A stretch of 64,000 nucleotides of DNA from Ruegeria_C sp041537905 (GTDB taxonomy: Bacteria > Pseudomonadota > Alphaproteobacteria > Rhodobacterales > Rhodobacteraceae). The DNA lies in the NCBI RefSeq assembly GCF_041537905.1, contig NZ_JBGRUO010000024.1, positions 21,544 to 85,543 on the forward strand, written 5' to 3'. Below the pieces are notes generated by a model. That model was not told the DNA's origin and did not search any database. It saw only the letters and a program-made list of their open reading frames with translations. The position numbers were made by a program, and so were the translations under genes. This document shows, one piece after another, positions 10,287 to 18,545 of this stretch (the first letter of the stretch is position 1; every line of letters begins with the position of its first letter).

Positions 10287-11027
10287 ATGACCTCACTTTC
10301 CCCCGAATTCGTGACGCAAGCCAAATACAATCGGGTGATGCTGAAAATATCCGGTGAGGCGCTAATGGGGGATCAGGGGTTCGGCCTGCATCCGCCCACC
10401 GTGCAGCGCATCGCCGAAGAGGTCAAATCGGTCCACGATATGGGCGTCGAGATCTGCATGGTAATTGGCGGCGGCAATATCTTTCGCGGGCTGCAGGGCT
10501 CAGCGCAAGGGATGGAGCGGACCACGGCAGATTATATGGGCATGCTGGCAACCGTGATGAACGCGCTGGGGATGCAATCAGCACTGGAAGAATTGGGGGT
10601 GTTCACCCGGGTGATCTCGGCCATTCCGATGGATCAGGTCTGCGAGCCCTATATCCGCCGCCGCGCGGTGCGCCACCTTGAGAAAAAGCGGGTCTGCATC
10701 TTTGCTGCCGGTACCGGAAACCCCTATTTCACCACCGACACCGCCGCCGCCCTGCGCGCCAGCGAGATGGCCTGCGAGGCGATCTTCATGGGCAAGCAGG
10801 TGGATGGTATCTATGACAGCGATCCAAAGACCAACCCGGATGCCAAGCGCTATGACCGGATCACCTATAACGAGGTGCTGACCCGGAACCTCAAGGTGAT
10901 GGATGCCTCGGCGATTGCGCTGACGCGCGACAACAACATGCCGCTGATCGTGTTCTCGCTGGACGAGCCGGGCGGGTTCCGGGGCATTCTGGCCGGTGAG
11001 GGCACCTATACCAAGGTCATGGGCTAA
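10287..11027 (+). CDS. pyrH: Uridylate kinase (UMP kinase)
   Basis: Phosphorylates UMP to UDP in pyrimidine nucleotide synthesis. The 246-aa product has the bacterial amino-acid-kinase fold motifs MLKISGEALMG, VIGGGNIFRG and the GTGNPYFTTDTAAALRA loop. The ATG at 10287 is chosen over an in-frame upstream start because it matches the family N-terminus. In many alphaproteobacteria frr and uppS follow pyrH; here the next feature is a tRNA-Pro on the opposite strand. Confidence 0.97.
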   Translation: MTSLSPEFVTQAKYNRVMLKISGEALMGDQGFGLHPPTVQRIAEEVKSVHDMGVEICMVIGGGNIFRGLQGSAQGMERTTADYMGMLATVMNALGMQSALEELGVFTRVISAIPMDQVCEPYIRRRAVRHLEKKRVCIFAAGTGNPYFTTDTAAALRASEMACEAIFMGKQVDGIYDSDPKTNPDAKRYDRITYNEVLTRNLKVMDASAIALTRDNNMPLIVFSLDEPGGFRGILAGEGTYTKVMG

Positions 11028-11385
11028 GCCATCTGCACCCGGGGAAGCTTGTGCTACCCTAGATCCGCACCCGGTCAAGGACACGGGTCCCGGCGCGCTT
11101 AAAACCCTGTTCTGCTGTCGTTTGACCTAAAGAACCTTGTTGATGCTGGGTTGTATGGTTTCGCGTCCCATTTGCGATTTCCCTCACGATTCTGATAACG
11201 AGCAAGGCCATGTCGACCCATCTGACATCCCGCCAGATGGCCTCAGTTTTTGCTCATGTTAACAGGCTGTTCCGGCGGTTTTTTGATATGCGCCGCCATA
11301 TGCGAGCATCATCCTGCACCCCGAAGGGTCTGGATGCCAATTGGGGGCATCCAAAGGGAAATATCACAATACTCGGTTGTGAAAG
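11028..11385. other. Intergenic stretch between pyrH and tRNA-Pro
   Basis: No convincing coding frame. It contains a CCATCTG/CAGATGG hairpin (11218-11240) followed by a short T-run that may end the pyrH transcript. I see nothing else. Confidence 0.5.
11218..11252 (+). terminator. Possible terminator downstream of pyrH
   Basis: A 7-bp stem (CCATCTG, 9-nt loop, CAGATGG) followed after CCTCAG by TTTTT. It lies 190 bp past the pyrH stop, so the link to pyrH is tentative. Confidence 0.35.
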
Positions 11386-11462
11386 TGGTCGGGGCGGCGA
11401 GATTCGAACTCACGACCCCCTGTACCCAAAACAGGTGCGCTACCAGACTGCGCCACGCCCCG
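11386..11462 (-). tRNA. tRNA-Pro (TGG anticodon)
   Basis: The reverse complement folds as a full cloverleaf: acceptor CGGGGCG pairing with CGCCCCG, the D-arm, the anticodon loop TTTGGGT with anticodon TGG, the GTTCGAATC T-loop, and an encoded CCA at the 3' end. Confidence 0.96.
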
Positions 11463-11623
11463 GACCGTGCGCCTACCTAGCGATGCGAAACGGGTTTGAA
11501 AAGCCCTAAAAGCACCCGTTTCTGCCGCACGTTCATTTTACCCGGTTTGCGCCTTGCACCAAGGAACGCCCGATCCCGCCAGCAACCAAATGTCGTGTTG
11601 ATGGCGGCGCGTGTGCAAGCCGG

Positions 11624-12673
11624 TCAGCAGCCGATCGCCGCACAGATTCGTTCACGATAGGCTGCGTTGGCAGGACTATCGGGAACGGATGCCGCAGGCT
11701 CCTGGCGGCAATTGGGGACATAGTTCACATCAAGTCCCCGGTTGACGCATGATCCGATATCCCATCCGGGGGGCAGCTCGTTCAGATCAACCTGACCCCA
11801 TTTTGGGTGGCCAATCTGCTGCAGCGCCGAAAACTGGTTCAGGATCAGGTTCGACACATCTGCCACCGCGTCGCAGCTGAGCCGGTGGTAGTTGTTCTTG
11901 CGTCTGTCGTATTCATAGGTCATCAACACCGCCTTTACGGCGACGGTATCAAGCGGGTCAGAGACGAAGTCATAGGTCCCCGAAGGGATCTGTACCGGCG
12001 TGTAGACCGCCTGCAATACCGGATCGACAATAGGCAGCAGATGGTAAGTCGATGCGTCCAGATTCGAATCCGCAAACAAGCGCGCTGGCGCTCCGGCAAC
12101 ATAGAAGAACGCATCGATCTCACCGCTTTTCAGGCGTGCCATCGACTCGTCTGGCCCGATTGTCAGAGTTTCCCCGGCTTCGACGCCGACCAGGTCGAGC
12201 AGCAAGGACGCTGTCAGGAACGTGCCGCTATCGGCAACGCCCACGGCGACGCGCTTGCCGCTCAGATCAGCGACCGATCCGATATCTTTGGAGGCCAGAA
12301 TATGCACTTCCTCGTTGTAAAGCGGGAAGGCGATCCTGACGCCGGCAATCGCCCGGGCAATGTCCGGGTCGTTCGCGGAATAGGTCTTCAGATATTCAAG
12401 AACGTCGCTTTGCACGATCCCGAATTGCGTCGCCCGGCGCCTGCGCACACCCAGAAAGTTCTCTAGCGAACCGGCGCTTTCATTGACGGTCAGCGTCTGT
12501 CCGCAGCCCGCCATCAGGTTCGAGATGTCACGACCGATCTGAATATAGGTGCCGGTCGGGCCGCCGGTCAGAATGTTCTTCTCGAATTCTTGTGCTTCGA
12601 TGCTGGTGGTGCCAAAGCACACGGCCAGGGCAGCGCCCAACAAGTGCAGTGATCGTTTCGCAAAATTCGTCAT
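11624..12673 (-). CDS. TAXI family TRAP-type solute-binding protein (orphan)
   Basis: A periplasmic binding protein of the TAXI type, 349 aa. A Sec signal peptide ends near residue 27 (SIEAQ). The mature start contains ILTGGPTGTYIQIGRDIS, the family's hallmark. No TRAP membrane subunit lies in the window, so it may act as a sensor rather than a transporter; this is inference. The last 30 residues leave the usual fold and end in two cysteines (RICAAIGC). It follows the coiled-coil gene by 30 bp in the same direction and is probably co-transcribed with it. Confidence 0.88.
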   Translation of the reverse strand: MTNFAKRSLHLLGAALAVCFGTTSIEAQEFEKNILTGGPTGTYIQIGRDISNLMAGCGQTLTVNESAGSLENFLGVRRRRATQFGIVQSDVLEYLKTYSANDPDIARAIAGVRIAFPLYNEEVHILASKDIGSVADLSGKRVAVGVADSGTFLTASLLLDLVGVEAGETLTIGPDESMARLKSGEIDAFFYVAGAPARLFADSNLDASTYHLLPIVDPVLQAVYTPVQIPSGTYDFVSDPLDTVAVKAVLMTYEYDRRKNNYHRLSCDAVADVSNLILNQFSALQQIGHPKWGQVDLNELPPGWDIGSCVNRGLDVNYVPNCRQEPAASVPDSPANAAYRERICAAIGC

Positions 12674-12703
12674 CTTTCTTCCTGTCCCTTGATATCAATT
12701 CTC

Positions 12704-14719
12704 TCAACAACGCCCAAGATCGCGAACCAGTGACGCGAGCGTCTGACGGTTGATCGAGGTGAAAACGGTGCTCAAGGCGTCATGCGCACATACGCCTTCG
12801 ACCAAGAGCTGTTGCAGTTCGGCACGCTTTTGGGCCGTCGTCCCGCCCAGCCCCGGCGCTGCTGCAATCGCCCGGCTCACGTCTGCTGACTCCAGAGGGT
12901 CCGCCCGGCGCTGCAGCGATCTGTTCTGATCTTGAGTCGGCGCAACCTGGATCGCCGCCTGAGCGGGCGTCGGAGCGGCCCTAGACGCATCTATAGCCGC
13001 CTGTGTCTCTTGTTGCTCTGAGCGAAGCGCATCGAGTTGCGATCTGAGATCCGCCGTATTCGCTTGCAAACTGGCCAGTTCGGCAAGGGTGGACTGGATT
13101 TCGGCTTGTTTGGCTTCTTGCTGTGCCGCGATCGCGTCGCGTCTTGCCGCCACCTCCTGGGCCTGTTGTTCCGCCGCCGCGCGCGCGTCCTCGGCCTCTG
13201 CGATCTGCGCCTGCAACGCGCTGTGGGACTGGCGCAGTTGCTCGATCTCGTTGCTCAGCGCGGCCAGGTCGGTCTTGGCCTCCTCGCTCTGGGCCACCAC
13301 CGTGTCTTTTTCGGCCAGCGCGGATTGAATGTCGGCCTGCGCCGCCGCCACCTGCTGCTGTTCCGCTGTCGCGCGTGCCTCTTCGGCCTCGGCGATCTCG
13401 ACCTGCAACGCGCTGCGGGACTGGCGCAGTTGGTCGATCTCGGCGCTCAGAGCGGCCAGATCGGCCTTGGCCTCCTCGGTCTGGGCCACCACCGTGTCTT
13501 TCTCGGTCAGTGCGGATCGAATGTCGGCCTGTGCTGCCGCCACCTGCTGCGCCTGCTGTTCCACTGTCGCGCGTGCCTCTTCGGCCTCGGCGATCTCGGC
13601 CTGTAACGCGCTGCGGGATTGGCGCAGTTGGTCGATCTCGGCGCTCAGCGCGGCCAGATCGGCCTTGGCTTCCTCGGTCTGGGCTACGACCGTGTCTTTC
13701 TCGGTCAGTGCGGATCGAATGTCGGTCTGCGCGGCCGCCACCTCCTGCGCCTGCTGTTCCACTGTCGCGCGTGCCTCTTCGGCCTCGGCGATCTCGGCCT
13801 GTAACGCGCTGCGGGATTGGCGCAGTTGGTCGATCTCGGCGCTCAGCGCGGCGAGGTCGGCCTTGGCTTCCTCGGTCTGGGCTACGACCGTGTCTTTCTC
13901 GGTCAGTGCGGACTGAATGTCGGCCTGTGTCGCCGCCACCTCTTGCGCCTGCTGTTCCGCCGCCGCGCGTGCCTCCTCGGCTTCTGCGATTTGGGCCTGC
14001 AACGCGCTTCGGGATTGACGCAGTTGGTCGATCTCCGTGCTCAGCGCGGTAAGGTCGGCTTTGGCCTCCTCAGTCTGCGCTATGACCGCGTCTTTCTCGG
14101 TCAGTGCGGATTGAATGTCGCCCCGTACCACCGCCACCTGCTGCGCCTGGAATTCTGCCGCCACGCGTGCCTCTTCGGCTTCGGCGATCTGGCTCTGCAA
14201 CGCGCTTCGGGACTGGCGCAGTTGATCGATCTCGGTGCTCAGAGCGGCGAGGTCGGTTTTGGCCGCTTCGGTCTCTTCGATCATCTGGTCGCGGCGTTCC
14301 GCCAACGCTTCAATATCCGGGCCCGCATTTTCCTTCGCGTCCGAAAGGTCAGCCTGCATCGCCGAGCGCTCAGACCGTAACTTCTGAAGTTCCTCGCGGG
14401 CAGCGTCCACGCGCGCGTTCATGTCCGCCTCCGTGCTCCGCAGATCGTCTATCTTTCTGGCAAGCTGGCCGACCTCTGCAAGCGCCGTCTTGAGTTGCGA
14501 ACGGGTGGCTTCCAGCATGTTCTCAGCCATCCTGGCGTCATCTTCGAGCCCTGCGATGATACTTTTGAACGACGACACCTTATACGAGAGGACATCGGAT
14601 TGGTCTGCAGCGACCAGCGGCGCATCCTCGCTGCCCGAGCTCTGCGCGATGGTTGGCTGTGCCCAACCAAACAAAATGAAAAAGGATGCCAACGCGACAC
14701 GACGGATAAGCAAAGACAT
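12704..14719 (-). CDS. Exported coiled-coil repeat protein, function unknown
   Basis: About 671 aa. It has a hydrophobic N-terminal signal (residues 1-26, AQPTIAQ), then almost continuous heptad coiled coil. The centre is five tandem copies of a 66-residue unit containing EIDQLRQSRSALQ, IAEAEEARA and EKDTVVAQTEEAKADLAALS; copy five lacks two residues and a partial sixth follows. A Pro/Ala linker leads to a short C-terminal domain with a cysteine in VCAHDAL and a terminal Cys (DLGRC). The ATG at 14719 is preferred over the TTG one codon earlier. It precedes the TAXI gene. I do not recognise the family. Confidence 0.8.
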   Translation of the reverse strand: MSLLIRRVALASFFILFGWAQPTIAQSSGSEDAPLVAADQSDVLSYKVSSFKSIIAGLEDDARMAENMLEATRSQLKTALAEVGQLARKIDDLRSTEADMNARVDAAREELQKLRSERSAMQADLSDAKENAGPDIEALAERRDQMIEETEAAKTDLAALSTEIDQLRQSRSALQSQIAEAEEARVAAEFQAQQVAVVRGDIQSALTEKDAVIAQTEEAKADLTALSTEIDQLRQSRSALQAQIAEAEEARAAAEQQAQEVAATQADIQSALTEKDTVVAQTEEAKADLAALSAEIDQLRQSRSALQAEIAEAEEARATVEQQAQEVAAAQTDIRSALTEKDTVVAQTEEAKADLAALSAEIDQLRQSRSALQAEIAEAEEARATVEQQAQQVAAAQADIRSALTEKDTVVAQTEEAKADLAALSAEIDQLRQSRSALQVEIAEAEEARATAEQQQVAAAQADIQSALAEKDTVVAQSEEAKTDLAALSNEIEQLRQSHSALQAQIAEAEDARAAAEQQAQEVAARRDAIAAQQEAKQAEIQSTLAELASLQANTADLRSQLDALRSEQQETQAAIDASRAAPTPAQAAIQVAPTQDQNRSLQRRADPLESADVSRAIAAAPGLGGTTAQKRAELQQLLVEGVCAHDALSTVFTSINRQTLASLVRDLGRC
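13253..14236 (-). repeat. 198-bp coding tandem repeat, five copies
   Basis: Five head-to-tail copies of a 198-bp unit (66 codons) lie inside the coiled-coil gene. Four are full length and one is shortened by two codons. The copies nearest the middle are the most alike in DNA sequence, which points to recent unequal exchange. Confidence 0.85.
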
Positions 14720-15109
14720 CAAAACCTGACCTTAGAACATAAAAAACAAAACAATAATATTATCCTAGCACCATTGTCTCTTGAAAAAAAGATTGGAATG
14801 CGGGCAGGGCGCGAGCAATATTTGATCGCGGTGCATCAGTTTGATCCTGGTAGACCATCGGACCGCGCACCTTTCGGCGAGCCGATGCGGCATTTACTTG
14901 CGAGGATTCACGGGGAGGTAGAACCCCCACAGGTTCCCTGTGCGCCAGTTTGATTTGATATGTCCCTGCCATGTTCCCGGGTTCAACGCGCGAAAGAACA
15001 CCGGACACTTCGTCACCTGTGGTCCGGCCATTTGGGCCTCACCGGTTGACCTGACCTGCGTGTCGTGCTTTGCCGGGCCGGACCAAGAGGCAGTGAGCAT
15101 ATCAATACG
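14720..15109. other. Intergenic stretch, no gene seen
   Basis: Separates the leftward coiled-coil gene from the rightward DedA-like gene. It starts with an A/T-rich stretch near 14730-14765 suited to the coiled-coil promoter. Short open frames here have no family-like features, and I call no gene. Confidence 0.5.
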
Positions 15110-15688
15110 ATGCTGAAAAAACTCTATGACTGGACCATGCGTCTTGCCGAACACCCGCACGCACTTTGGGCGCTGGCCGCGGTGTCGTTTGTGGAAAGCT
15201 CGGTCTTTCCGATCCCACCGGATGTGCTGATGATCCCGATGATCCTTGCCGCGCCGTCGCGCGCCTTTCTGATCGCGACTGTCGCGCTGGTGTCCTCGGT
15301 TCTGGGCGGGCTTTTGGGATACGCGATCGGTGCGTTTTTCTATGACACCATTGGCCACCCGGTCCTGGCTGCCATGGGCAAGGCGCAGGCGATGGATGAG
15401 TTCAACACCCGCTTTAACGATTTTGGGTTCTGGGCAGTGCTGACCGCGGGGATTACTCCGTTTCCCTACAAGGTCATCACCATCATGTCGGGCTGGACCG
15501 GCATGCCGCTGGGCACTTTTGTCGCCACTTCGATCCTGGCGCGCGGCATCCGGTTCTTTGTCGTGGCCGGGCTTTTGTGGAAATTCGGTGAACCCATTCG
15601 CGATTTCATCGAAAAGCGCCTTGGCCTCATGTTCACATTGTTTATCGTATTGCTGATCGGTGGCTTTGTGCTTGTGAGGTTCCTGTGA
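15110..15688 (+). CDS. DedA/YqaA-like (VTT/SNARE-assoc) membrane protein
   Basis: 192 aa with about five hydrophobic segments. The family motif FVESSVFPIPPDVLMIP lies near residue 35, and a re-entrant region around TAGITPFPYKVITIMSG includes the conserved Pro and Gly residues of the VTT domain. Such proteins act in lipid handling or membrane homeostasis. The start at 15110 gives the normal N-terminus. The stop overlaps the GTG of the DsbB-like gene by 4 bp, so the two are translationally coupled. Confidence 0.88.
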   Translation: MLKKLYDWTMRLAEHPHALWALAAVSFVESSVFPIPPDVLMIPMILAAPSRAFLIATVALVSSVLGGLLGYAIGAFFYDTIGHPVLAAMGKAQAMDEFNTRFNDFGFWAVLTAGITPFPYKVITIMSGWTGMPLGTFVATSILARGIRFFVVAGLLWKFGEPIRDFIEKRLGLMFTLFIVLLIGGFVLVRFL

Positions 15689-16158
15689 CACATCGAAACA
15701 GGCTGATTCTGACCGCCACAGCCACCTCGACCGCCCTGCTTGTCGGGGCCTATATCACCGAGTTCTTCGGATGGGAGCCCTGCGCCATGTGCCTGTGGCA
15801 GCGCTGGCCGCATTTTGCCGCCATCGTTGCGGGCCTCTGCGCGCTGGCCATACCCGGCCCCGCCTTTCCTCTGCTGGGGGCGGCCGCCTCGGCCACCACG
15901 GGTGGCATCGCGATCTTTCACTCAGGCGTTGAGCGCAAGTGGTGGGACGGTCCCGCCAGTTGCAGCGGGAGCGGAGACGCGATGAGCGCGATGAGCGGCG
16001 ACGCGCTGCTGCCCGGAGGCGCCGATCTGGCACCGCTGGTGATGTGCGACGCGTTGGAGCCATTCCTTTTTGGTCTGACCATGGCGAACTGGAATGCGCT
16101 GTTTTCCCTGTTCCAGATATTTGTCTGGATTTCGGCCGCCCGCGCCGGGCGCAGCTGA
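15685..16158 (+). CDS. DsbB-like disulfide bond formation protein
   Basis: Inner-membrane quinone-linked thiol oxidase of the DsbB family, 157 aa with four membrane helices. The first redox pair is CAMC after the first helix (EFFGWEPCAMCLWQRWPH). The second pair, Cys in PASCSG and Cys in LVMCDAL, lies in the second periplasmic loop, as the family needs. It starts with GTG inside the stop of the DedA-like gene. Its stop abuts that of the convergent Lrp-type gene with no gap. Confidence 0.9.
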   Translation: MTHRNRLILTATATSTALLVGAYITEFFGWEPCAMCLWQRWPHFAAIVAGLCALAIPGPAFPLLGAAASATTGGIAIFHSGVERKWWDGPASCSGSGDAMSAMSGDALLPGGADLAPLVMCDALEPFLFGLTMANWNALFSLFQIFVWISAARAGRS

Positions 16159-16584
16159 TCAGGTCGTTTTCTTCGTCGACAGCAACAGGCTGGTTTCACT
16201 GGTCTGCACCCCTTCGAAACTGCGTATCCGGGCCAGCGCCCGGTCCAGTTCCTCCAGCGTTTCGGTGCCAAGCTCGACAATCAGATCCCAGCGCCCATTG
16301 GTCGAATGGATGGCGCGCACCTCGGTCAGCCCCTGAAGCTGGCGGGTGATCCGTTGCGCGCCGCGCCCCTCGATCCCGATCATCATCAGCCCGCGCACCG
16401 GGTCCTGCAGCGCGTCTTCCTTCAACACCACCGAAAAGCCGAGGATGTCACCGCGCTGGATCAGGCGTTCGATCCGGGCACGGACCGTGGTGCGCGACAG
16501 GCTGAGCTGCAGCGCCAGATCGGACAGCGACGCCCGCGCGTCATGTCGCAGAGCAGAGATCAGGCGTTCGTCCGTTTTGTCCAC
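16159..16584 (-). CDS. Lrp/AsnC family transcriptional regulator
   Basis: 141 aa. The N-terminal AsnC-type helix-turn-helix (LSDLALQLSLSRTTVRARIERL, residues about 20-41) is followed by an RAM effector domain with VRAIHSTNGRWDLIVELG. It is divergent from the arginase-ctlX-ocd operon across about 100 bp of A/T-rich DNA. This is the standard arrangement for a local amino-acid-responsive regulator of that operon. Confidence 0.93.
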   Translation of the reverse strand: MDKTDERLISALRHDARASLSDLALQLSLSRTTVRARIERLIQRGDILGFSVVLKEDALQDPVRGLMMIGIEGRGAQRITRQLQGLTEVRAIHSTNGRWDLIVELGTETLEELDRALARIRSFEGVQTSETSLLLSTKKTT

Positions 16585-16689
16585 ATTATATTCTCATATT
16601 GACCAAATTACCTTCTAAATGATCAAATTTCTTACTGGATTGCAATCCATTTCGGATAGATTTTGGAAAGAGACCCCAAAGACAGGCAA

Positions 16690-17619
16690 ATGAAGATGTC
16701 CAGAAAATGCATTCTGATCGGTGCTCCGGTCGATAGTGGCAAGCGGCGCACAGGCTGTTTGATGGGCCCAGATTCCTATCGTACCGCAGGGCTTGCCGAG
16801 GCGCTGAGCGATCTTGGTCACGATGTCGAGGATATGGGCAACCTGACCCCGGCCTCGCATGCGCCAGAACCCGACGATACCCACCTGCACCAGCCCAACC
16901 GGACCATCGGCTGGACCCACAGGCTGATCCGTGCCGGGCAAGAGGCCGCGCAGCGGGGATTACCGATCTTTCTGGGTGGCGATCACGCGTTGGCGCTGGG
17001 AAGCGTGGCCGGGATGGCGAACCATGCGGCTGCAGTCGACCGTCCACTCTTCGTGCTCTGGCTGGATGCTCACAGCGATTTTCATACGCCTGAGACCAGC
17101 CCATCCGGCAATCTGCACGGCACGCCGTTGGGCTATGTAACCGGGCGCCATGGGTTCACCGGGTTTCCGGTGATCACCAACCCGGTGCCGGAAGAAAACA
17201 TCTGCATTATCGGGCTGCGCTCGGTCGATACGGCCGAACGCGAGGCGCTGCAAAACTCGGGTATCCGCTTTCACGACATGCGCCAGATCGACGAACATGG
17301 CATCGCCCGCCCGCTGGCCGCTTTCCTGGACCATGTGGCCAGCCAGAACGGGCTGCTGCATGTCTCGCTCGACGTGGATTTCCTCGACCCTTCGATCGCG
17401 CCTGCCGTTGGCACCACCGTGCCGGGCGGCGCCACCATGCGCGAGGGGCATCTGGTGATGGAGATGATCTGTGACAGCGGGCTGATGACCTCGCTCGATC
17501 TGGTCGAGTTGAACCCGTTTCTGGACGAGCGCGGGCGTACCGCGCATCTGATGGTCGATCTGACCGCCTCGGCGCTCGGCCGCCGCGTCTTTGACCGCCC
17601 GACACGGAGCTTCTCGTGA
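16690..17619 (+). CDS. Arginase (ureohydrolase family)
   Basis: Hydrolyses arginine to ornithine and urea in arginine catabolism. About 309 aa. It has the Mn-binding ureohydrolase motifs GGDHALALG, DAHSDFHTP and SLDVDFLDPSIAPAVGT. The start could be the ATG at 16690 or 16696; an in-frame TTG at 16663 is less likely. It is the first gene of a three-gene operon, and its stop overlaps the start of ctlX. GDHALALG rather than the agmatinase pattern, and the neighbours, favour arginase. Confidence 0.93.
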   Translation: MKMSRKCILIGAPVDSGKRRTGCLMGPDSYRTAGLAEALSDLGHDVEDMGNLTPASHAPEPDDTHLHQPNRTIGWTHRLIRAGQEAAQRGLPIFLGGDHALALGSVAGMANHAAAVDRPLFVLWLDAHSDFHTPETSPSGNLHGTPLGYVTGRHGFTGFPVITNPVPEENICIIGLRSVDTAEREALQNSGIRFHDMRQIDEHGIARPLAAFLDHVASQNGLLHVSLDVDFLDPSIAPAVGTTVPGGATMREGHLVMEMICDSGLMTSLDLVELNPFLDERGRTAHLMVDLTASALGRRVFDRPTRSFS

Positions 17620-18545
17620 GCATCATACAGGCCCCGTCCTCGGTGGTGATGATCCGGCCGCACGCCTTTCACCCCAATCCCGAAACCAGCGCTGACAACG
17701 CGTTTCAGACGCAGGCTCAGGTAGATGACGTTTCGTCTCGTGCCCGGGCCGAGTTCGACACCGCCGCCGAGACACTGCGCACGGCTGGCGTGACGGTGCA
17801 TGCGTTTGATGATTTCGGTGACAGCGACACGCCCGACAGCGTCTTTCCGAATAACTGGTTTTCCACTCATACCGGCGGGCATGTCGCGCTTTATCCGATG
17901 TACGCCGAAAACCGCCGCCGCGAACGGCGCAGCGACGTGATCGAAATGCTCAAGCGCGACTACCGCGTTTCGGAAGTGATCGATTATAGCGGGCTGGAAC
18001 AGGACGGGCTGGCGCTGGAGGGGACGGGGGCCATGGTGCTCGACCATATCGGGCGCATCGCCTATGTGGCGAAGTCCAACCGCGCCGATCCGGTACTGCT
18101 GGAACGCTTCTGCGCGCATTTCAACTATGAACCGATCAGCTTTGATGCGGTCGACGCGCAAGGCACCGCGATCTATCACACCAATGTACTGATGGGGATC
18201 GGCACCGAGTATGCGCTGATTTGCCTCGACATGATTCCCGATCCCGAGCGTCGCCGCACCGTGGCTGAGCGGCTGTCCGAGAACGGGCGCGCGGTGATCG
18301 ACCTGACACATGATCAGATCGCAGATTTCGCCGGAAACGCCATCGAGCTGACCGGCGACTCACGTGTGCTGGCGCTGTCCGCCCGCGCATATGAGGCGCT
18401 GCGCCCCGATCAACTGGCCATTATCGAGCGCTCGGCCAGACCGCTGCCGCTCACCATTCCCACAATCGAAACCGCGGGAGGATCGGTGCGCTGCATGCTT
18501 GCCGGTATCCACCTGACCCGCCGCCCCGAAAGGACCGACCGATGA
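17616..18545 (+). CDS. ctlX: Citrulline-utilisation hydrolase, amidinotransferase fold
   Basis: 309 aa of the guanidino-group-modifying (arginine deiminase/amidinotransferase) superfamily. Visible catalytic-fold motifs are DSVFPNNWFSTH, the LEGTGAMVLDH segment with its acidic residue, IYHTNVLMGIG carrying the His, and a C-terminal SVRCMLAGIHL with the nucleophile Cys. The matching family is CtlX, which releases ornithine from citrulline. It overlaps arginase and ocd by 4 bp at each end, so all three are coupled and feed ornithine to the cyclodeaminase. Confidence 0.87.
   Translation: MSIIQAPSSVVMIRPHAFHPNPETSADNAFQTQAQVDDVSSRARAEFDTAAETLRTAGVTVHAFDDFGDSDTPDSVFPNNWFSTHTGGHVALYPMYAENRRRERRSDVIEMLKRDYRVSEVIDYSGLEQDGLALEGTGAMVLDHIGRIAYVAKSNRADPVLLERFCAHFNYEPISFDAVDAQGTAIYHTNVLMGIGTEYALICLDMIPDPERRRTVAERLSENGRAVIDLTHDQIADFAGNAIELTGDSRVLALSARAYEALRPDQLAIIERSARPLPLTIPTIETAGGSVRCMLAGIHLTRRPERTDR

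Noticed and set aside
10169..10330. 54-codon N-terminal extension of miaA
   Set aside because: It would cover the divergent pyrH start and has no similarity to the MiaA N-terminus.
13037..14493. Several + strand frames across the coiled-coil repeats
   Set aside because: They are shadows of the 198-bp repeat; the minus-strand frame alone has a signal peptide, heptads and a sensible start.
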